Of a stretch of 64,000 nucleotides of DNA, positions 24,887 to 33,250 are shown piece after piece. Each line of letters starts with the position of its first letter. Position 1 is the stretch's first letter. Below the pieces are notes generated by a model, which saw only the letters and a list, made by a program, of their open reading frames with translations, made no database searches and was not told the DNA's origin. Source of the stretch: Mycobacterium triplex (GTDB lineage Bacteria > Actinomycetota > Actinomycetes > Mycobacteriales > Mycobacteriaceae); contig NZ_HG964446.1 in the NCBI RefSeq assembly GCF_000689255.1, forward strand, positions 5,631,784-5,695,783, written 5' to 3'. Both the position numbers and the translations under genes were made by a program.

Positions 24887-25930
24887 ATGGGGATGACCAG
24901 TACTACGCCGCCCACCGCGCCCGCCGTGGTGCGCGAGCAACCCGGCGGGGAAAGCATGCGGGCAATCATCCTCAACGGGTTCGGCGGACTGGACCGCTTG
25001 GTCTACACCGAAATCCCCAAACCGCTGCCCCGGGATGGCGAAGTGGTGATCGAGGTCAAGGGATTCGGGGTCAACCACGCCGAGCTGCACATGCGCCGCG
25101 GGGAATGGGCGGAAGCCGCCGAAGTCAGCGGCATCGAATGTGTGGGCATCGTCGACTCGTGCCCGGGCGGCGAGTTTCCGGTCGGCGCCAAGGTCGCGGC
25201 CCTGATGGGTGGCCTGGGGCGAACCATCAACGGCAGCTATGCGCAATACACCCGGGTACGGGCCGCGAACGTCGCCCTGATCGAGTCCGAACTGCCATGG
25301 TCGCAATTGGCCGCCCTGCCGGAAACCTATGCGGTTGCCTGGACATGTCTCTTCCGCAATCTCAACCTGAAGGCGGGACAAACGCTGCTGCTGCGCGGGG
25401 CGACCTCGTCGTTCGGCCAAGCGGCACTCAAGATGGCGGTCGCCGCCGGTGCGCACGTCATCGCGACCGCCCGCAGCACGAAGCGCGTGTCGGCGCTCGA
25501 GGACTTGGGTGCGTCACGCGTCGAAGTGGAAAGGCGCGACCTCGCCACCCACATCGCCGAATCCAAGCAAATCGATGCCGTGTTGGACCTGGTGGGAAAC
25601 AGCACCATCCTCGACTCGCTCGACCTGCTGCGCCGCGGCGGGACGGCCTGCCTGGCCGGCTGGCTGGGCGGGCTCGACCCCATAGGCGACTTCAACCCGC
25701 TGTTGCGCATGGCCAGCGGGGTGAATCTGAACTTCTTCGGCAGCTTCGTATTTGGAACTCCCGGCTTCCCATTGTCCGACGTGCCCCTGCAGGACATCGC
25801 CCGCCAGGTGGCCGAGGGCAAGCTCGATGCGAAGCCGTCGCACGTCTTCTCGTTCGACCAGATCCACGAGGCACACCGAATTATGGAGGCTGGCGAGGCT
25901 GGCGGAAAGATGGTCGTAGTCATCGACTAG
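24887..25930 (+). CDS. Zinc-free MDR alcohol dehydrogenase / quinone-oxidoreductase-like protein
   Basis: 347 residues from ATG at 24887, with GGGGGAGG before it. A second in-frame ATG at 24956 begins the canonical MRAIILNGFGG and could be the real start, giving 324 residues. The groES-like domain comes first, then the nucleotide-binding domain with LLLRGATSSFGQAALKMAVAAGA (NADPH loop). The structural-zinc cysteine cluster is absent, as in quinone oxidoreductases. The pair of TGGG-N8-CCCA elements upstream ties it to the TetR/hydrolase cluster. It probably reduces an enone or quinone-type intermediate. Confidence 0.88.
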   Translation: MGMTSTTPPTAPAVVREQPGGESMRAIILNGFGGLDRLVYTEIPKPLPRDGEVVIEVKGFGVNHAELHMRRGEWAEAAEVSGIECVGIVDSCPGGEFPVGAKVAALMGGLGRTINGSYAQYTRVRAANVALIESELPWSQLAALPETYAVAWTCLFRNLNLKAGQTLLLRGATSSFGQAALKMAVAAGAHVIATARSTKRVSALEDLGASRVEVERRDLATHIAESKQIDAVLDLVGNSTILDSLDLLRRGGTACLAGWLGGLDPIGDFNPLLRMASGVNLNFFGSFVFGTPGFPLSDVPLQDIARQVAEGKLDAKPSHVFSFDQIHEAHRIMEAGEAGGKMVVVID

Positions 25931-25970
25931 CGGCAACGACCGTCACTCGCGCGAAAGTGAGTCCACGACA

Positions 25971-26846
25971 ATGGGTTTAGCATGGCAACAGGGTCCGCTG
26001 GCGACCGGGTCGGTCGGCCACTTCCTCACCGGGCAGCCGTTGCCGCCACGGCTGCTGTTCGCCGAGCCCTTGCGCCGTCGCATGCGGGTGCGCTTCGCCG
26101 ACCGCTGGATCGCCGACAGCGAAGAAGTGGTGCTGCTACACGAGCCGGGACGCTACCCCGTCGCCTACTTCCCGACCGGTGACATCGAAGAGAACATTCT
26201 GATCTCCGAAGACCGCGTCACGCAGCATAAGGACCTGGGCGACACGCAGTGGTTCACCGTTCGGGCTTCGGGGCAAGAGGCCATTCACAGCGCCTGGCGG
26301 CACACCGGCCTGCCGCAGCAAGCCGCGGTATTGGCCGGCCGGGTGGCATTCGCCTGGCGCGCCATGGAGGCCTTCTACGAAGAAGACGAACGCATCGTCG
26401 GGCATGCCGCCGACGCCTACCATCGGATCGATATCCGTTCGACCTCAAGGCATCTCGTGGTCCGTGACGGTGATCAGGTGATCGCGGACACGCAGCACCC
26501 GCTGGCGCTGTACGAATCCGGGTTCGCGCCGCGGTGGTATGTGCCCCGCGGCGACATCGATGACTCGGCGCTCAAACCCGTCGACGGACAAACCTTCTGC
26601 CCCTACAAGGGCATCGCTTCCTACTACGACATCGGCGAGCGCAAACGCGCGGCCTGGTCCTACCTCAACGGGTGGACGGAGGTGGAGCGGGTCAGCAACC
26701 TGGTGTCCTTCGAACCCGACAAGATCGACGTCTTTCTCGACGGCCGCCGGCTGCACCTCGAGCCGGGCCAGACCGTCATTCCGCACGGCGTCGACCGGGG
26801 ACTCGACACCGACGAGGTGCTCGGGAGAACTCCGCGGGCAAACTGA
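25971..26846 (+). CDS. Two-domain DUF427 protein
   Basis: 291 residues with two copies of the DUF427 fold. The first (about 40-130) has RVRFADRWIADSEEVVLLHEPGRYPVAYFP. The second (about 150-250) has HLVVRDGDQVIADTQHPLALYESGFAPRWYVPRGD followed by TFCPYKGIASYYDI. The repeated pattern is R.R....IADS..P..LYE.....YFP. The function of the family is not established. ATG at 25971 lacks a clear ribosome binding site. It stands in a same-strand run with a TMEM175-like gene, a HAD enzyme and a secreted protein, without overlaps. Confidence 0.85.
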   Translation: MGLAWQQGPLATGSVGHFLTGQPLPPRLLFAEPLRRRMRVRFADRWIADSEEVVLLHEPGRYPVAYFPTGDIEENILISEDRVTQHKDLGDTQWFTVRASGQEAIHSAWRHTGLPQQAAVLAGRVAFAWRAMEAFYEEDERIVGHAADAYHRIDIRSTSRHLVVRDGDQVIADTQHPLALYESGFAPRWYVPRGDIDDSALKPVDGQTFCPYKGIASYYDIGERKRAAWSYLNGWTEVERVSNLVSFEPDKIDVFLDGRRLHLEPGQTVIPHGVDRGLDTDEVLGRTPRAN

Positions 26847-26874
26847 ACCTGACACGCGACGCGGGGAGACTGCG

Positions 26875-27468
26875 GTGGCAGTGGGTAAAGCCAATGCGGA
26901 ACGAGTGCAGGCGTTCTCCGACGCCGTATTCGCGGTCATCATCACCATCTTGGTGCTGGAGCTCAAACCGCCCAGTGCTCATACCCTGAGCGCTCTGCTG
27001 CCGCTGTGGCCCACGGGCCTGAGTTATGTCGTCAGCTATCTGTTCATTGCGATCGTCTGGGTCAACCACCACCACTTGTTCGGCTACGCCCAGACCGCGA
27101 CGCCCCGGTTGGTGTGGTCGAACTTCGCCCATCTCTTTTCGGTGTCGCTGATTCCGTTCACCACCGAGTGGATCGCCGACAGCAGGCTGGCCGATGCACC
27201 GGTGGTGCTGTACGCGTCCGTCTTCGTCCTGGTCAACATCACCTACATATTGCTCTGCACCGAAATCGTCGATCGCCCTGCCCACGAGGATGTTTCGCAT
27301 CGCCTGCGCAGGTTGCTGGGGATGCGTTCGTTCATCACGATCTTTGTCTTCGCCGCGGCCGCCCTGATTGCCCTCAGATGGCCGGTCATCGCGATGGTGT
27401 TGATCTGCTCATGTCTGGTTGGATACCTACGGCCGGACCTTCCACCTCCCAAGAAGGCACAGGAGTAG
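26875..27468 (+). CDS. TMEM175-like integral membrane protein
   Basis: 197 residues from GTG at 26875 after GGGGAGA. About six transmembrane helices are visible. The first carries RVQAFSDAVFAVIITILVLE, the FSD signature of prokaryotic TMEM175 potassium channels, which form tetramers of six-helix subunits. IVWVNHHHLF is a further family mark. Potassium-channel activity is inferred from the family. The next gene starts 2 bp after its stop codon. Confidence 0.86.
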   Translation: MAVGKANAERVQAFSDAVFAVIITILVLELKPPSAHTLSALLPLWPTGLSYVVSYLFIAIVWVNHHHLFGYAQTATPRLVWSNFAHLFSVSLIPFTTEWIADSRLADAPVVLYASVFVLVNITYILLCTEIVDRPAHEDVSHRLRRLLGMRSFITIFVFAAAALIALRWPVIAMVLICSCLVGYLRPDLPPPKKAQE

Positions 27469-27470
27469 GC

Positions 27471-28154
27471 ATGCCGACGAGACCGTCTGTCCTCGTTTTC
27501 GATGTGAACGAGACGCTGATCGACATCGAGTCCATAGCACCGCTTTTCGGGGAGCTGTTCGGCGACGAGCGGGTGCTCCGCGAGTGGTTCGGCCAGCTCG
27601 TCATGTATTCGATGGCGGTCACGATGGCCGACTGCTATGTGGACTTCTTCACCCTCGGTCGAGGCATACTGCACATGCTGGCCGACGGTTATCGGGTGCA
27701 GGTCACCGACGCCGACGCGAGTCGCCTGCAGGAGCAGATGCGCACGATGCCGGCACATCCGGACGCCTCCGAAGCCCTCACCGCGCTGCGCGACAACGGG
27801 TTTCGCCTGGTGACGCTGACGAACTCACCACACCGGTCCGGGGTCGCGACGCCGCTGGACAACGCCGGGCTCGCATCGCTTTTCGACGAACAGCTCAGCG
27901 TGGAATCATGTCGCGCCTTCAAGCCGTCACCCGTGGTCTACCGGTATGCCTGCGACGCGCTGGGCGTGGCGCCCGCCGATTGCATGATGGTGGCCGCCCA
28001 CGCGTGGGATCTGCTGGGCGCGCACAACGTCGGCTTCAGCACCGCACTAGTCTCCCGGCCGGGAAATGCCCCACTGCTGGTCGACGGGCTGCCGCGGCCG
28101 ACCCTCGTGGTCGACGATTTGCGCGACCTCGCCGGAAAACTCATCGGCAGCTGA
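27471..28154 (+). CDS. HAD-family haloacid dehalogenase type II
   Basis: 227 residues. Motif I is VLVFDVNETLIDIE (nucleophile Asp 10), motif II is LVTLTNSPHRSG, motif III is FKPSPVVYRYA (Lys), and motif IV is MMVAAHAWDLLGA (Asp). This set is that of L-2-haloacid dehalogenase-like proteins, which split the carbon-halogen bond of 2-haloacids; mycobacterial members may act on other substrates. ATG at 27471 lies 2 bp after the TMEM175 stop with AGGAG just upstream, so the two genes are co-transcribed. Confidence 0.9.
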   Translation: MPTRPSVLVFDVNETLIDIESIAPLFGELFGDERVLREWFGQLVMYSMAVTMADCYVDFFTLGRGILHMLADGYRVQVTDADASRLQEQMRTMPAHPDASEALTALRDNGFRLVTLTNSPHRSGVATPLDNAGLASLFDEQLSVESCRAFKPSPVVYRYACDALGVAPADCMMVAAHAWDLLGAHNVGFSTALVSRPGNAPLLVDGLPRPTLVVDDLRDLAGKLIGS

Positions 28155-28193
28155 GCCGCGCACGCCGCCCCCGACTCGGATACTGTTCGACGG

Positions 28194-29339
28194 GTGCGGG
28201 GCCGCACTCCCCACCCGCCGCGGCGGGCCTGCCCCGGTTTCGCGTGCGCGCGCCCGGTCGCGATCCTGTGCGCTTTCGTCCTGGTCGTCTGGCCGGGTAA
28301 TCCACCACTATTGCAACGGGATTCGTCGCGACTGGCAGCCGGGGCAGTGAAAGAGCCGTTGCGTGGCCTGATCTCGATGGGCGCCTACAGCTTCGCGCCC
28401 GTATGGGGTGAGCCCGACAACTCGCTGGATACCGTGCGACAGAAGAGCGGCCTGCTGCAGGGCATCGTCATCCTGGCCTCGTGGCGCTCGCTGGAGCCGA
28501 CCGCGACGTCCGGCCTGGCCGACCACAACGAGATCGACCAGGGTCTGGCCAATGTGCGAAAGTACAACCAGGACAACCCGAACGCCCCGCTGGCCGTGAA
28601 GATCCGGGTGTGGGGCGGCTTCTGGGCGCCCGACTGGGTGATGGAGGACAGCGGCGGCAAGATCCCGTTGGTGCACACCAACTTCCGGGGCGTCGCGAAG
28701 AACCGCACCCTGGGTCACGTCTGGGACGATCGGTATCACCTGCGCTGGGCACATCTGCAGGAACTGCTCGCCGCCAGGTACGACGGCGATCCGCTGGTCC
28801 GCGAGGTCGCGGTCACCTCGTGCATGATGTTCACCGCCGAGCCGTTCTCCATCGACACGCGCCCGCCCGCGGTGCAACCACTGCGCAAAGCCGGAATGAC
28901 CGACGCGAACTACCGGGCCTGCCTCAACCGGATCGTCGACGACTACGCGCCCTGGAAGACGACTCGTTTCGAGACTCCACTCAATCCGTTCAAGGCCACC
29001 GACAGCGGCAAGCCGGTGCACGACGTCGATTTCACGCTGGCCTGGATGGCGGACTGCCGTAAGCGCGCGGGTGACCGCTGCGTGTTCGACAACCACGACC
29101 TCGACGTGCCGACGAAGGTCAACAAGGATCTGCAGAGGATCTACGCGGCGATGAAGCGCAGCGGTGCCGAGGTGGAGTTTCAAACGGGCGGGGCCGCGCC
29201 GCCGGATCTGGGTGCCGTCATCGGCTACGGCGTCGAGATGGGTGCGACAAGCATCGAGCTCTACCAGGACTACGGCGGCTTCACCGAGGTACCGGACGAC
29301 GACCTGCACAAATACGCGGCGATGCTCGCACACAACTGA
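28194..29339 (+). CDS. Secreted protein of unknown function, possible glycoside-hydrolase-like barrel
   Basis: 381 residues from GTG at 28194. The N-terminus is basic and then hydrophobic (CARPVAILCAFVLVVW), consistent with an export signal. The mature part has segments reminiscent of (beta/alpha)8 glycosidases: GIVILASWRSLEP, LAVKIRVWGGFWAPDWV, VREVAVTSCMMFTAEP, and the C-terminal EVEFQTGG ... TSIELYQDYGGF. Acidic residues at the strand ends (E in TAEP, E in IELYQDYGG) could be catalytic. I do not recognise the family with confidence. There are paired cysteines (CLN, CRKRAGDRC). The preceding HAD gene ends 39 bp upstream. Confidence 0.72.
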   Translation: MRGRTPHPPRRACPGFACARPVAILCAFVLVVWPGNPPLLQRDSSRLAAGAVKEPLRGLISMGAYSFAPVWGEPDNSLDTVRQKSGLLQGIVILASWRSLEPTATSGLADHNEIDQGLANVRKYNQDNPNAPLAVKIRVWGGFWAPDWVMEDSGGKIPLVHTNFRGVAKNRTLGHVWDDRYHLRWAHLQELLAARYDGDPLVREVAVTSCMMFTAEPFSIDTRPPAVQPLRKAGMTDANYRACLNRIVDDYAPWKTTRFETPLNPFKATDSGKPVHDVDFTLAWMADCRKRAGDRCVFDNHDLDVPTKVNKDLQRIYAAMKRSGAEVEFQTGGAAPPDLGAVIGYGVEMGATSIELYQDYGGFTEVPDDDLHKYAAMLAHN

Positions 29340-29381
29340 GCCGACGGCACGCCGCGCAGAAAACCGGGACAATTGCGCACT

Positions 29382-29849
29382 ATGGCGACCACAGACGGAT
29401 TTCACCCTGACTTCGACGACACCAAGCAGCAGGTGACGCAGCGCCGGGTGCACCACGTCAAGGCGTCGGAGATCAGCTCCGACACCGCGCAATCGGAAGG
29501 ACTGCGCCGGTTTGCCGCGCTGAGTGGTAAGTCGGTCGGCGCCGAGAAGCTGTGGATGGGTGAGACGCACGCATTACCCGCGACCGTCTCGTCCAACCAT
29601 CACCACGGCGAGTCGGAAACCGCGATCTATGTGCGAGCCGGCAACCCTGAGTTCGTCTTTCACGACGGCGTCGACGAGGTGCGCATCACGGCCGCACCCG
29701 GCGACTACGTCTTCATTCCGCCCTATCTGCCGCACCGGGAAGAGAACCCCGACCCCAACACGATCGCCGAGGTAGTGATCGCGCGCAGCAGCCAGGAGGC
29801 CATCGTGGTCAACCTACCCGCGCTGTATCCGCTCGAAAGCGGTCAGTAG
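29382..29849 (+). CDS. Cupin-domain protein
   Basis: 155 residues. Cupin motif 1 is SNHHHGESETAIYVRAG (metal ligands HxH and Glu) at about residues 72-88, and motif 2 is PGDYVFIPPYLPHREENP (ligand His). This predicts a metal-binding small beta-barrel enzyme or sensor. I chose ATG at 29382; a TTG three codons upstream is less likely. The 3' end overlaps the convergent VOC gene by 7 bp. Confidence 0.85.
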   Translation: MATTDGFHPDFDDTKQQVTQRRVHHVKASEISSDTAQSEGLRRFAALSGKSVGAEKLWMGETHALPATVSSNHHHGESETAIYVRAGNPEFVFHDGVDEVRITAAPGDYVFIPPYLPHREENPDPNTIAEVVIARSSQEAIVVNLPALYPLESGQ

Positions 29850-30241
29850 ACCGCGATTTCTACCAAGTTGCCGTCGATGTCCCGGCAGTAGTGCGAGGTC
29901 ATCGACCCCAGCGCACCGGTCTTGGTCACCGGCCCCGCGGTGATCTCCACGCCGCACGCTTGCAGGTGCGCGCGCACCTCGTCGGGGCTGGAATCGGCGA
30001 CGAAACACAGATCTTCGGAGCCCGCCGCTTCGACGGTCCCGGTCACCCACTCGGGGTCGTCGGCGAGCGCGCCGACAGGGCGCAGGTTGATCTTCTGATT
30101 TCCAAAGCACAGCGCTGTCCGGTTGGACGGCCCGAACGTCTCCCGCTTCATCCCGAGAACTCGCTCGTACCACGCCGCGCTGGCCTCAATATCGTTGCAA
30201 TTGACCACAATATGGTCGAACCGTTGCACCGCAAACCCCAT
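29843..30241 (-). CDS. VOC-family dioxygenase/lyase-like protein
   Basis: 132 residues. It starts MGFAVQRFDHIVVNCNDIEASAAWYERVLGM, the first beta-alpha-beta unit of the vicinal oxygen chelate fold with the metal His (FDHIVV). The second unit has EDLCFVADSSPDEV, and the C-terminal metal Glu lies in DIDGNLVEIAVY. The start ATG at 30241 follows AAGGAGG. Family members open rings or remove glutathione adducts; the substrate is not known. It is divergent from the P450 at 30441. Confidence 0.86.
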   Translation of the reverse strand: MGFAVQRFDHIVVNCNDIEASAAWYERVLGMKRETFGPSNRTALCFGNQKINLRPVGALADDPEWVTGTVEAAGSEDLCFVADSSPDEVRAHLQACGVEITAGPVTKTGALGSMTSHYCRDIDGNLVEIAVY

Positions 30242-30405
30242 TCGTAGTCCTCCTTGCGTTGTGCGCCGACCGCATAGCTGAAGGCTAGCGCGGCCGGTTG
30301 CGGCGACCATCGGCCCCGGCAACTCCCACTCGACAGACAACCGACAGTTTCACCGGCGCCGGCAAACTCCGACGCGTGGGCCTTGACCGGGCCCGGCCGC
30401 TAATG

Positions 30406-30421
30406 CTAAGCAGGTGCTCAG
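30406..30421. promoter_or_regulatory. Operator palindrome before the P450 gene
   Basis: CTAAGCAGGTGCTCAG is a 16-bp palindrome of the form CTNAGCA-N2-TGCTNAG. It lies 20 bp before the P450 start codon and just before the ribosome binding site (AGGAGGAG). The pattern is typical for TetR-type operators near mycobacterial lipid and P450 genes. No TetR gene is adjacent, so the regulator would act from elsewhere. Confidence 0.6.
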
Positions 30422-30440
30422 CACGCCTTGAGGAGGAGTC

Positions 30441-31649
30441 ATGGCAACCGCGCAACTGGTCTTCGATCCGTTCTCAGAGGAGTTCTTCAACGACCCGTAT
30501 CCGACGTATCGGCGGATGCGGGAAGAGGCCCCGGTCTACTACGACGAAACGCACGACTTCTATGCGCTGGCTCGCCACGAGGACGTCAGCGCCGCGTTCA
30601 AGGACTACGAGACGTATTCGTCGGCGCGCGGGATCGATCTGGCGATGGTCAAGAACAACGACCTCCCGAAGGACTCCAGGTCGATGATCTTCATGGATCC
30701 CCCGGAGCACCGGCGGATGCGCAGTCTGGTCAACAAGGTCTTCACCCCCCGCGCGATCACCTCACTCAAGGACACCGTCACCGAGCTGATCGAATACCAC
30801 CTGTCGCGAATCGACCCCGACCGCTTCGACGTGGTCGCCGACTTCTCGGCGCTGTTCCCCGTCGAAGTGATCAGCACGGTCCTCGGTGTGCCCGCCGAGC
30901 ATCGGCAGCAAATCCGGCACTGGGTGGATACCTCGCTGCATCGCGAGCCGGGGCAGATCGAGATGGGCGAAGCCAATTGGGAGGCGGTCACCCAGATCGG
31001 CTCTTACTACTTCAACCTGGTCCAGGAACGCCGAAAGGCGCCGCAAGACGACATGATCAGCGGTCTTATCGCCGCGGAGGTGGAGCGGGACGACGGCGGC
31101 ACCACCCGGCTGGACGACCTCGAAATCACAGGTTTCGCCACACTTTTGGGCGGTGCCGGCGCCGAGACGGTGACCAAGTTGGTCGGCAATGCGGTCGTGC
31201 AGTTCGCCCGCAACCCCGATCAGTGGCAGAAGCTGCTCGACGATCGCGGCAAGGTGCCGGCCGCGGTCGAGGAGGTGTTGCGCTACGAGGCGCCGGCGCA
31301 GTACAACGTCCGCTGCTCGCTCAAAGACGTTCAGCTGCACGGTGTCACGATTCCGGCGGGCAAGCCCGTGTTTTTGTTGGGCGGCTCGGCCAACCGCGAC
31401 CCCAGTGCCTTCACCGACGCCGACAAATTCGACATCGACCGTGATCGCACCGAGGCGCAGAACCTCGGCTTCGGGTACGGCGTACACAGTTGCCTGGGCG
31501 CCGCACTGGCCCGCCTGGAAAGCGCGATCGCGCTGAACAAGCTGCTGGACCTGATGCCCCGCTACGAGGTGCTCTGGGACGACTGCAAACGGGTGAGCAT
31601 GCAAAATGTCGCCGGCTGGTCGAATGTTCCGGTGCGTGTGCTGCCCTAA
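30441..31649 (+). CDS. Cytochrome P450
   Basis: 402 residues. The haem-ligand loop is FGYGVHSCLGAALARLE (Cys ~353). The K-helix ExxR is EEVLR. The I-helix is LLGGAGAETVTKLV, where the usual acid-Thr pair reads E-T. The start ATG at 30441 follows a strong AGGAGGAG. It is a soluble bacterial-type P450 that needs a ferredoxin and reductase, none of which is adjacent. The CYP family number cannot be assigned by eye. It has an operator palindrome upstream and is divergent from the VOC gene, which may act on its product. Confidence 0.93.
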   Translation: MATAQLVFDPFSEEFFNDPYPTYRRMREEAPVYYDETHDFYALARHEDVSAAFKDYETYSSARGIDLAMVKNNDLPKDSRSMIFMDPPEHRRMRSLVNKVFTPRAITSLKDTVTELIEYHLSRIDPDRFDVVADFSALFPVEVISTVLGVPAEHRQQIRHWVDTSLHREPGQIEMGEANWEAVTQIGSYYFNLVQERRKAPQDDMISGLIAAEVERDDGGTTRLDDLEITGFATLLGGAGAETVTKLVGNAVVQFARNPDQWQKLLDDRGKVPAAVEEVLRYEAPAQYNVRCSLKDVQLHGVTIPAGKPVFLLGGSANRDPSAFTDADKFDIDRDRTEAQNLGFGYGVHSCLGAALARLESAIALNKLLDLMPRYEVLWDDCKRVSMQNVAGWSNVPVRVLP

Positions 31650-31783
31650 ACCTCGCAGCCGTAATCCGTTGCCGGGCAGTTCACTTCGCGTGACTGTATC
31701 GTTACAAACTCAGCAAATTCTCACCGGATTCTTTGCCGACACGTTGCTCGGCGCAAAGGATTCGCAAAGCCGCAGGCCGCACC

Positions 31784-32257
31784 ATGTATTTCATGACGAC
31801 TGAGGCGTTTTCCGCCGACCTGATCGAACGCTACCTGTGCACCCGGGGCAGCCGCTATTTCCGCGGCCAGCACGACGGTGAATTTTTCTATGTCGCCAAC
31901 ACCCGCCCGCGGCGGCTGCATGTCCACCTTGGGATCTCCCGTTGGCACCGTGACGAATTCACGATTCAAGTCACCCCCGGCTGCTTCTTCCCGGCAGCCG
32001 ACGGCGCAGAGCTGGCCGAGCTGGCCGACTCGTGGAACCGGCGCAGCCGCGACGTCGTGGTGACCGTCCGCGGGTCGTCTGACCCGCAGCGGGTCGGCGT
32101 CGTTGCCCGCAGCTCTCGGAAGATCCGGGAACCCGTCGACTTCGAGGACTTCGCCACCTACATCGACCACACCATCGCCGCCGCGATCGAGTTCTTCGCC
32201 AATCTGGACTCCGTCGCCGAGTGCCCCTCGCAGCCGATGGTGCTGGACGCGGGTTGA
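31784..32257 (+). CDS. YbjN/type III secretion chaperone-like protein
   Basis: 157 residues if it starts at ATG 31784 (MYFMTTEAF); a second ATG at 31793 is also possible and is equally supported. The layout of an initial helix (SADLIERYL), a beta hairpin (FRGQHDGEFFYVAN), RLHVHLGISRWHRDEFTIQVTP, then a long C-terminal helix (TYIDHTIAAAIEFFANL) resembles YbjN-domain proteins. Function is unknown. It stands between the P450 and the acyltransferase with gaps of 134 and 186 bp. Confidence 0.65.
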   Translation: MYFMTTEAFSADLIERYLCTRGSRYFRGQHDGEFFYVANTRPRRLHVHLGISRWHRDEFTIQVTPGCFFPAADGAELAELADSWNRRSRDVVVTVRGSSDPQRVGVVARSSRKIREPVDFEDFATYIDHTIAAAIEFFANLDSVAECPSQPMVLDAG

Positions 32258-32343
32258 CGAGCCGCCCCGCACCCATCTCCGGCCGGGGTTGACGCTGGCA
32301 GCAGAACGCCCGCGTGGTATCCGCAGCAAACGGATATGACATT

Positions 32344-32358
32344 CTCTCAAATTGAGAG
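32344..32358. promoter_or_regulatory. Perfect inverted repeat before the acyltransferase
   Basis: CTCTCAAATTGAGAG consists of 7-bp perfect arms around one central base, located 85 bp before the acyltransferase start codon. It is AT-richer than its surroundings. It is likely an operator for a dimeric regulator; none is encoded next to it. Confidence 0.55.
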
Positions 32359-32443
32359 TAGCCTATGTCAGACGCGGTGCGCCCTGGGGGAACGGCCTCG
32401 CGCTGGCAACTACTGGCGGAAAACAACCGCGGGGGGAATCGCG

Positions 32444-33250
32444 ATGGGCAACGCTGAGCAAGACGGCCGGGAGACGGCCAAATGGGATCCGGCGTTCACC
32501 GAACAGGTGAAGAACACCCTCGGCCCGGTGGTCAACCGCTGGTTTCGCGCCGAAGTGCGGGACCTGGACAACGTTCCGCCGGCCGGCGGGGCGCTGGTGG
32601 TGTCCAACCACTCCGGCGGCATCTTCACTCCCGACGTCCTGATCTTCTCGTCAGCCTTCTACGACAAGTTCGGTTACGACCGGCCGGTGTACACGCTGGC
32701 CCACTACGGAGTGTTCCTCGGGCCTCTGGACGGCTGGCTGCGCCGTGTCGGCGTGATCGAGGCCAATCGCGAAAATGCCGCTACCGCACTGCATTCGGGC
32801 GCGGTCGTATTGGTCTTCCCGGGCGGTGACTACGACTCGTATCGGCCCACGCTGAGCGCGCACACCATCGACTTCAACGGGCGCACCGGCTACGTGCGAA
32901 CCGCCGTCGAAGCCGGGGTGCCGATCGTGCCGACCGTCTCGATCGGCGCCCAGGAGACCCAGCTGTTCCTGACCCGCGGCAACTGGCTGGCGCGCAAGCT
33001 GGGAATCACCAAGGCGCGCATGGATATTCTGCCGGTCAGTTTCGGCTTTCCGTTCGGGCTGAGCGTCATCTTCCCGCCGAACTTGCCGCTGCCGTCCAAG
33101 ATCGTCACCGAGGTGCTCGAGCCGATCGACGTCGTCGCCCAGTTCGGCAAGGACCCCGACATCGACGAGGTCGACGCGCACGTACGTTCGGTGATGCAAG
33201 CCGCACTCAAGCGTCTGGCCGCCCGGCGCCGCTTCCCCATCCTGGGCTAG
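32444..33250 (+). CDS. LPLAT/PlsC-type acyltransferase
   Basis: 268 residues. The family motifs appear in altered form: VVSNHSGGIFTPDV (NH followed by a wider gap to Asp than in the common HX4D) and VLVFPGGDYDSY in place of FPEG. GVPIVPTVSIGAQET is the fourth motif. These changes are known from a mycobacterial/actinobacterial branch of glycerolipid acyltransferases. It would transfer a fatty acyl group to a lipid acceptor at the membrane. Start ATG at 32444 after GGGGGGAA. Its stop codon overlaps the convergent SDR stop by 4 bp. Confidence 0.86.
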   Translation: MGNAEQDGRETAKWDPAFTEQVKNTLGPVVNRWFRAEVRDLDNVPPAGGALVVSNHSGGIFTPDVLIFSSAFYDKFGYDRPVYTLAHYGVFLGPLDGWLRRVGVIEANRENAATALHSGAVVLVFPGGDYDSYRPTLSAHTIDFNGRTGYVRTAVEAGVPIVPTVSIGAQETQLFLTRGNWLARKLGITKARMDILPVSFGFPFGLSVIFPPNLPLPSKIVTEVLEPIDVVAQFGKDPDIDEVDAHVRSVMQAALKRLAARRRFPILG

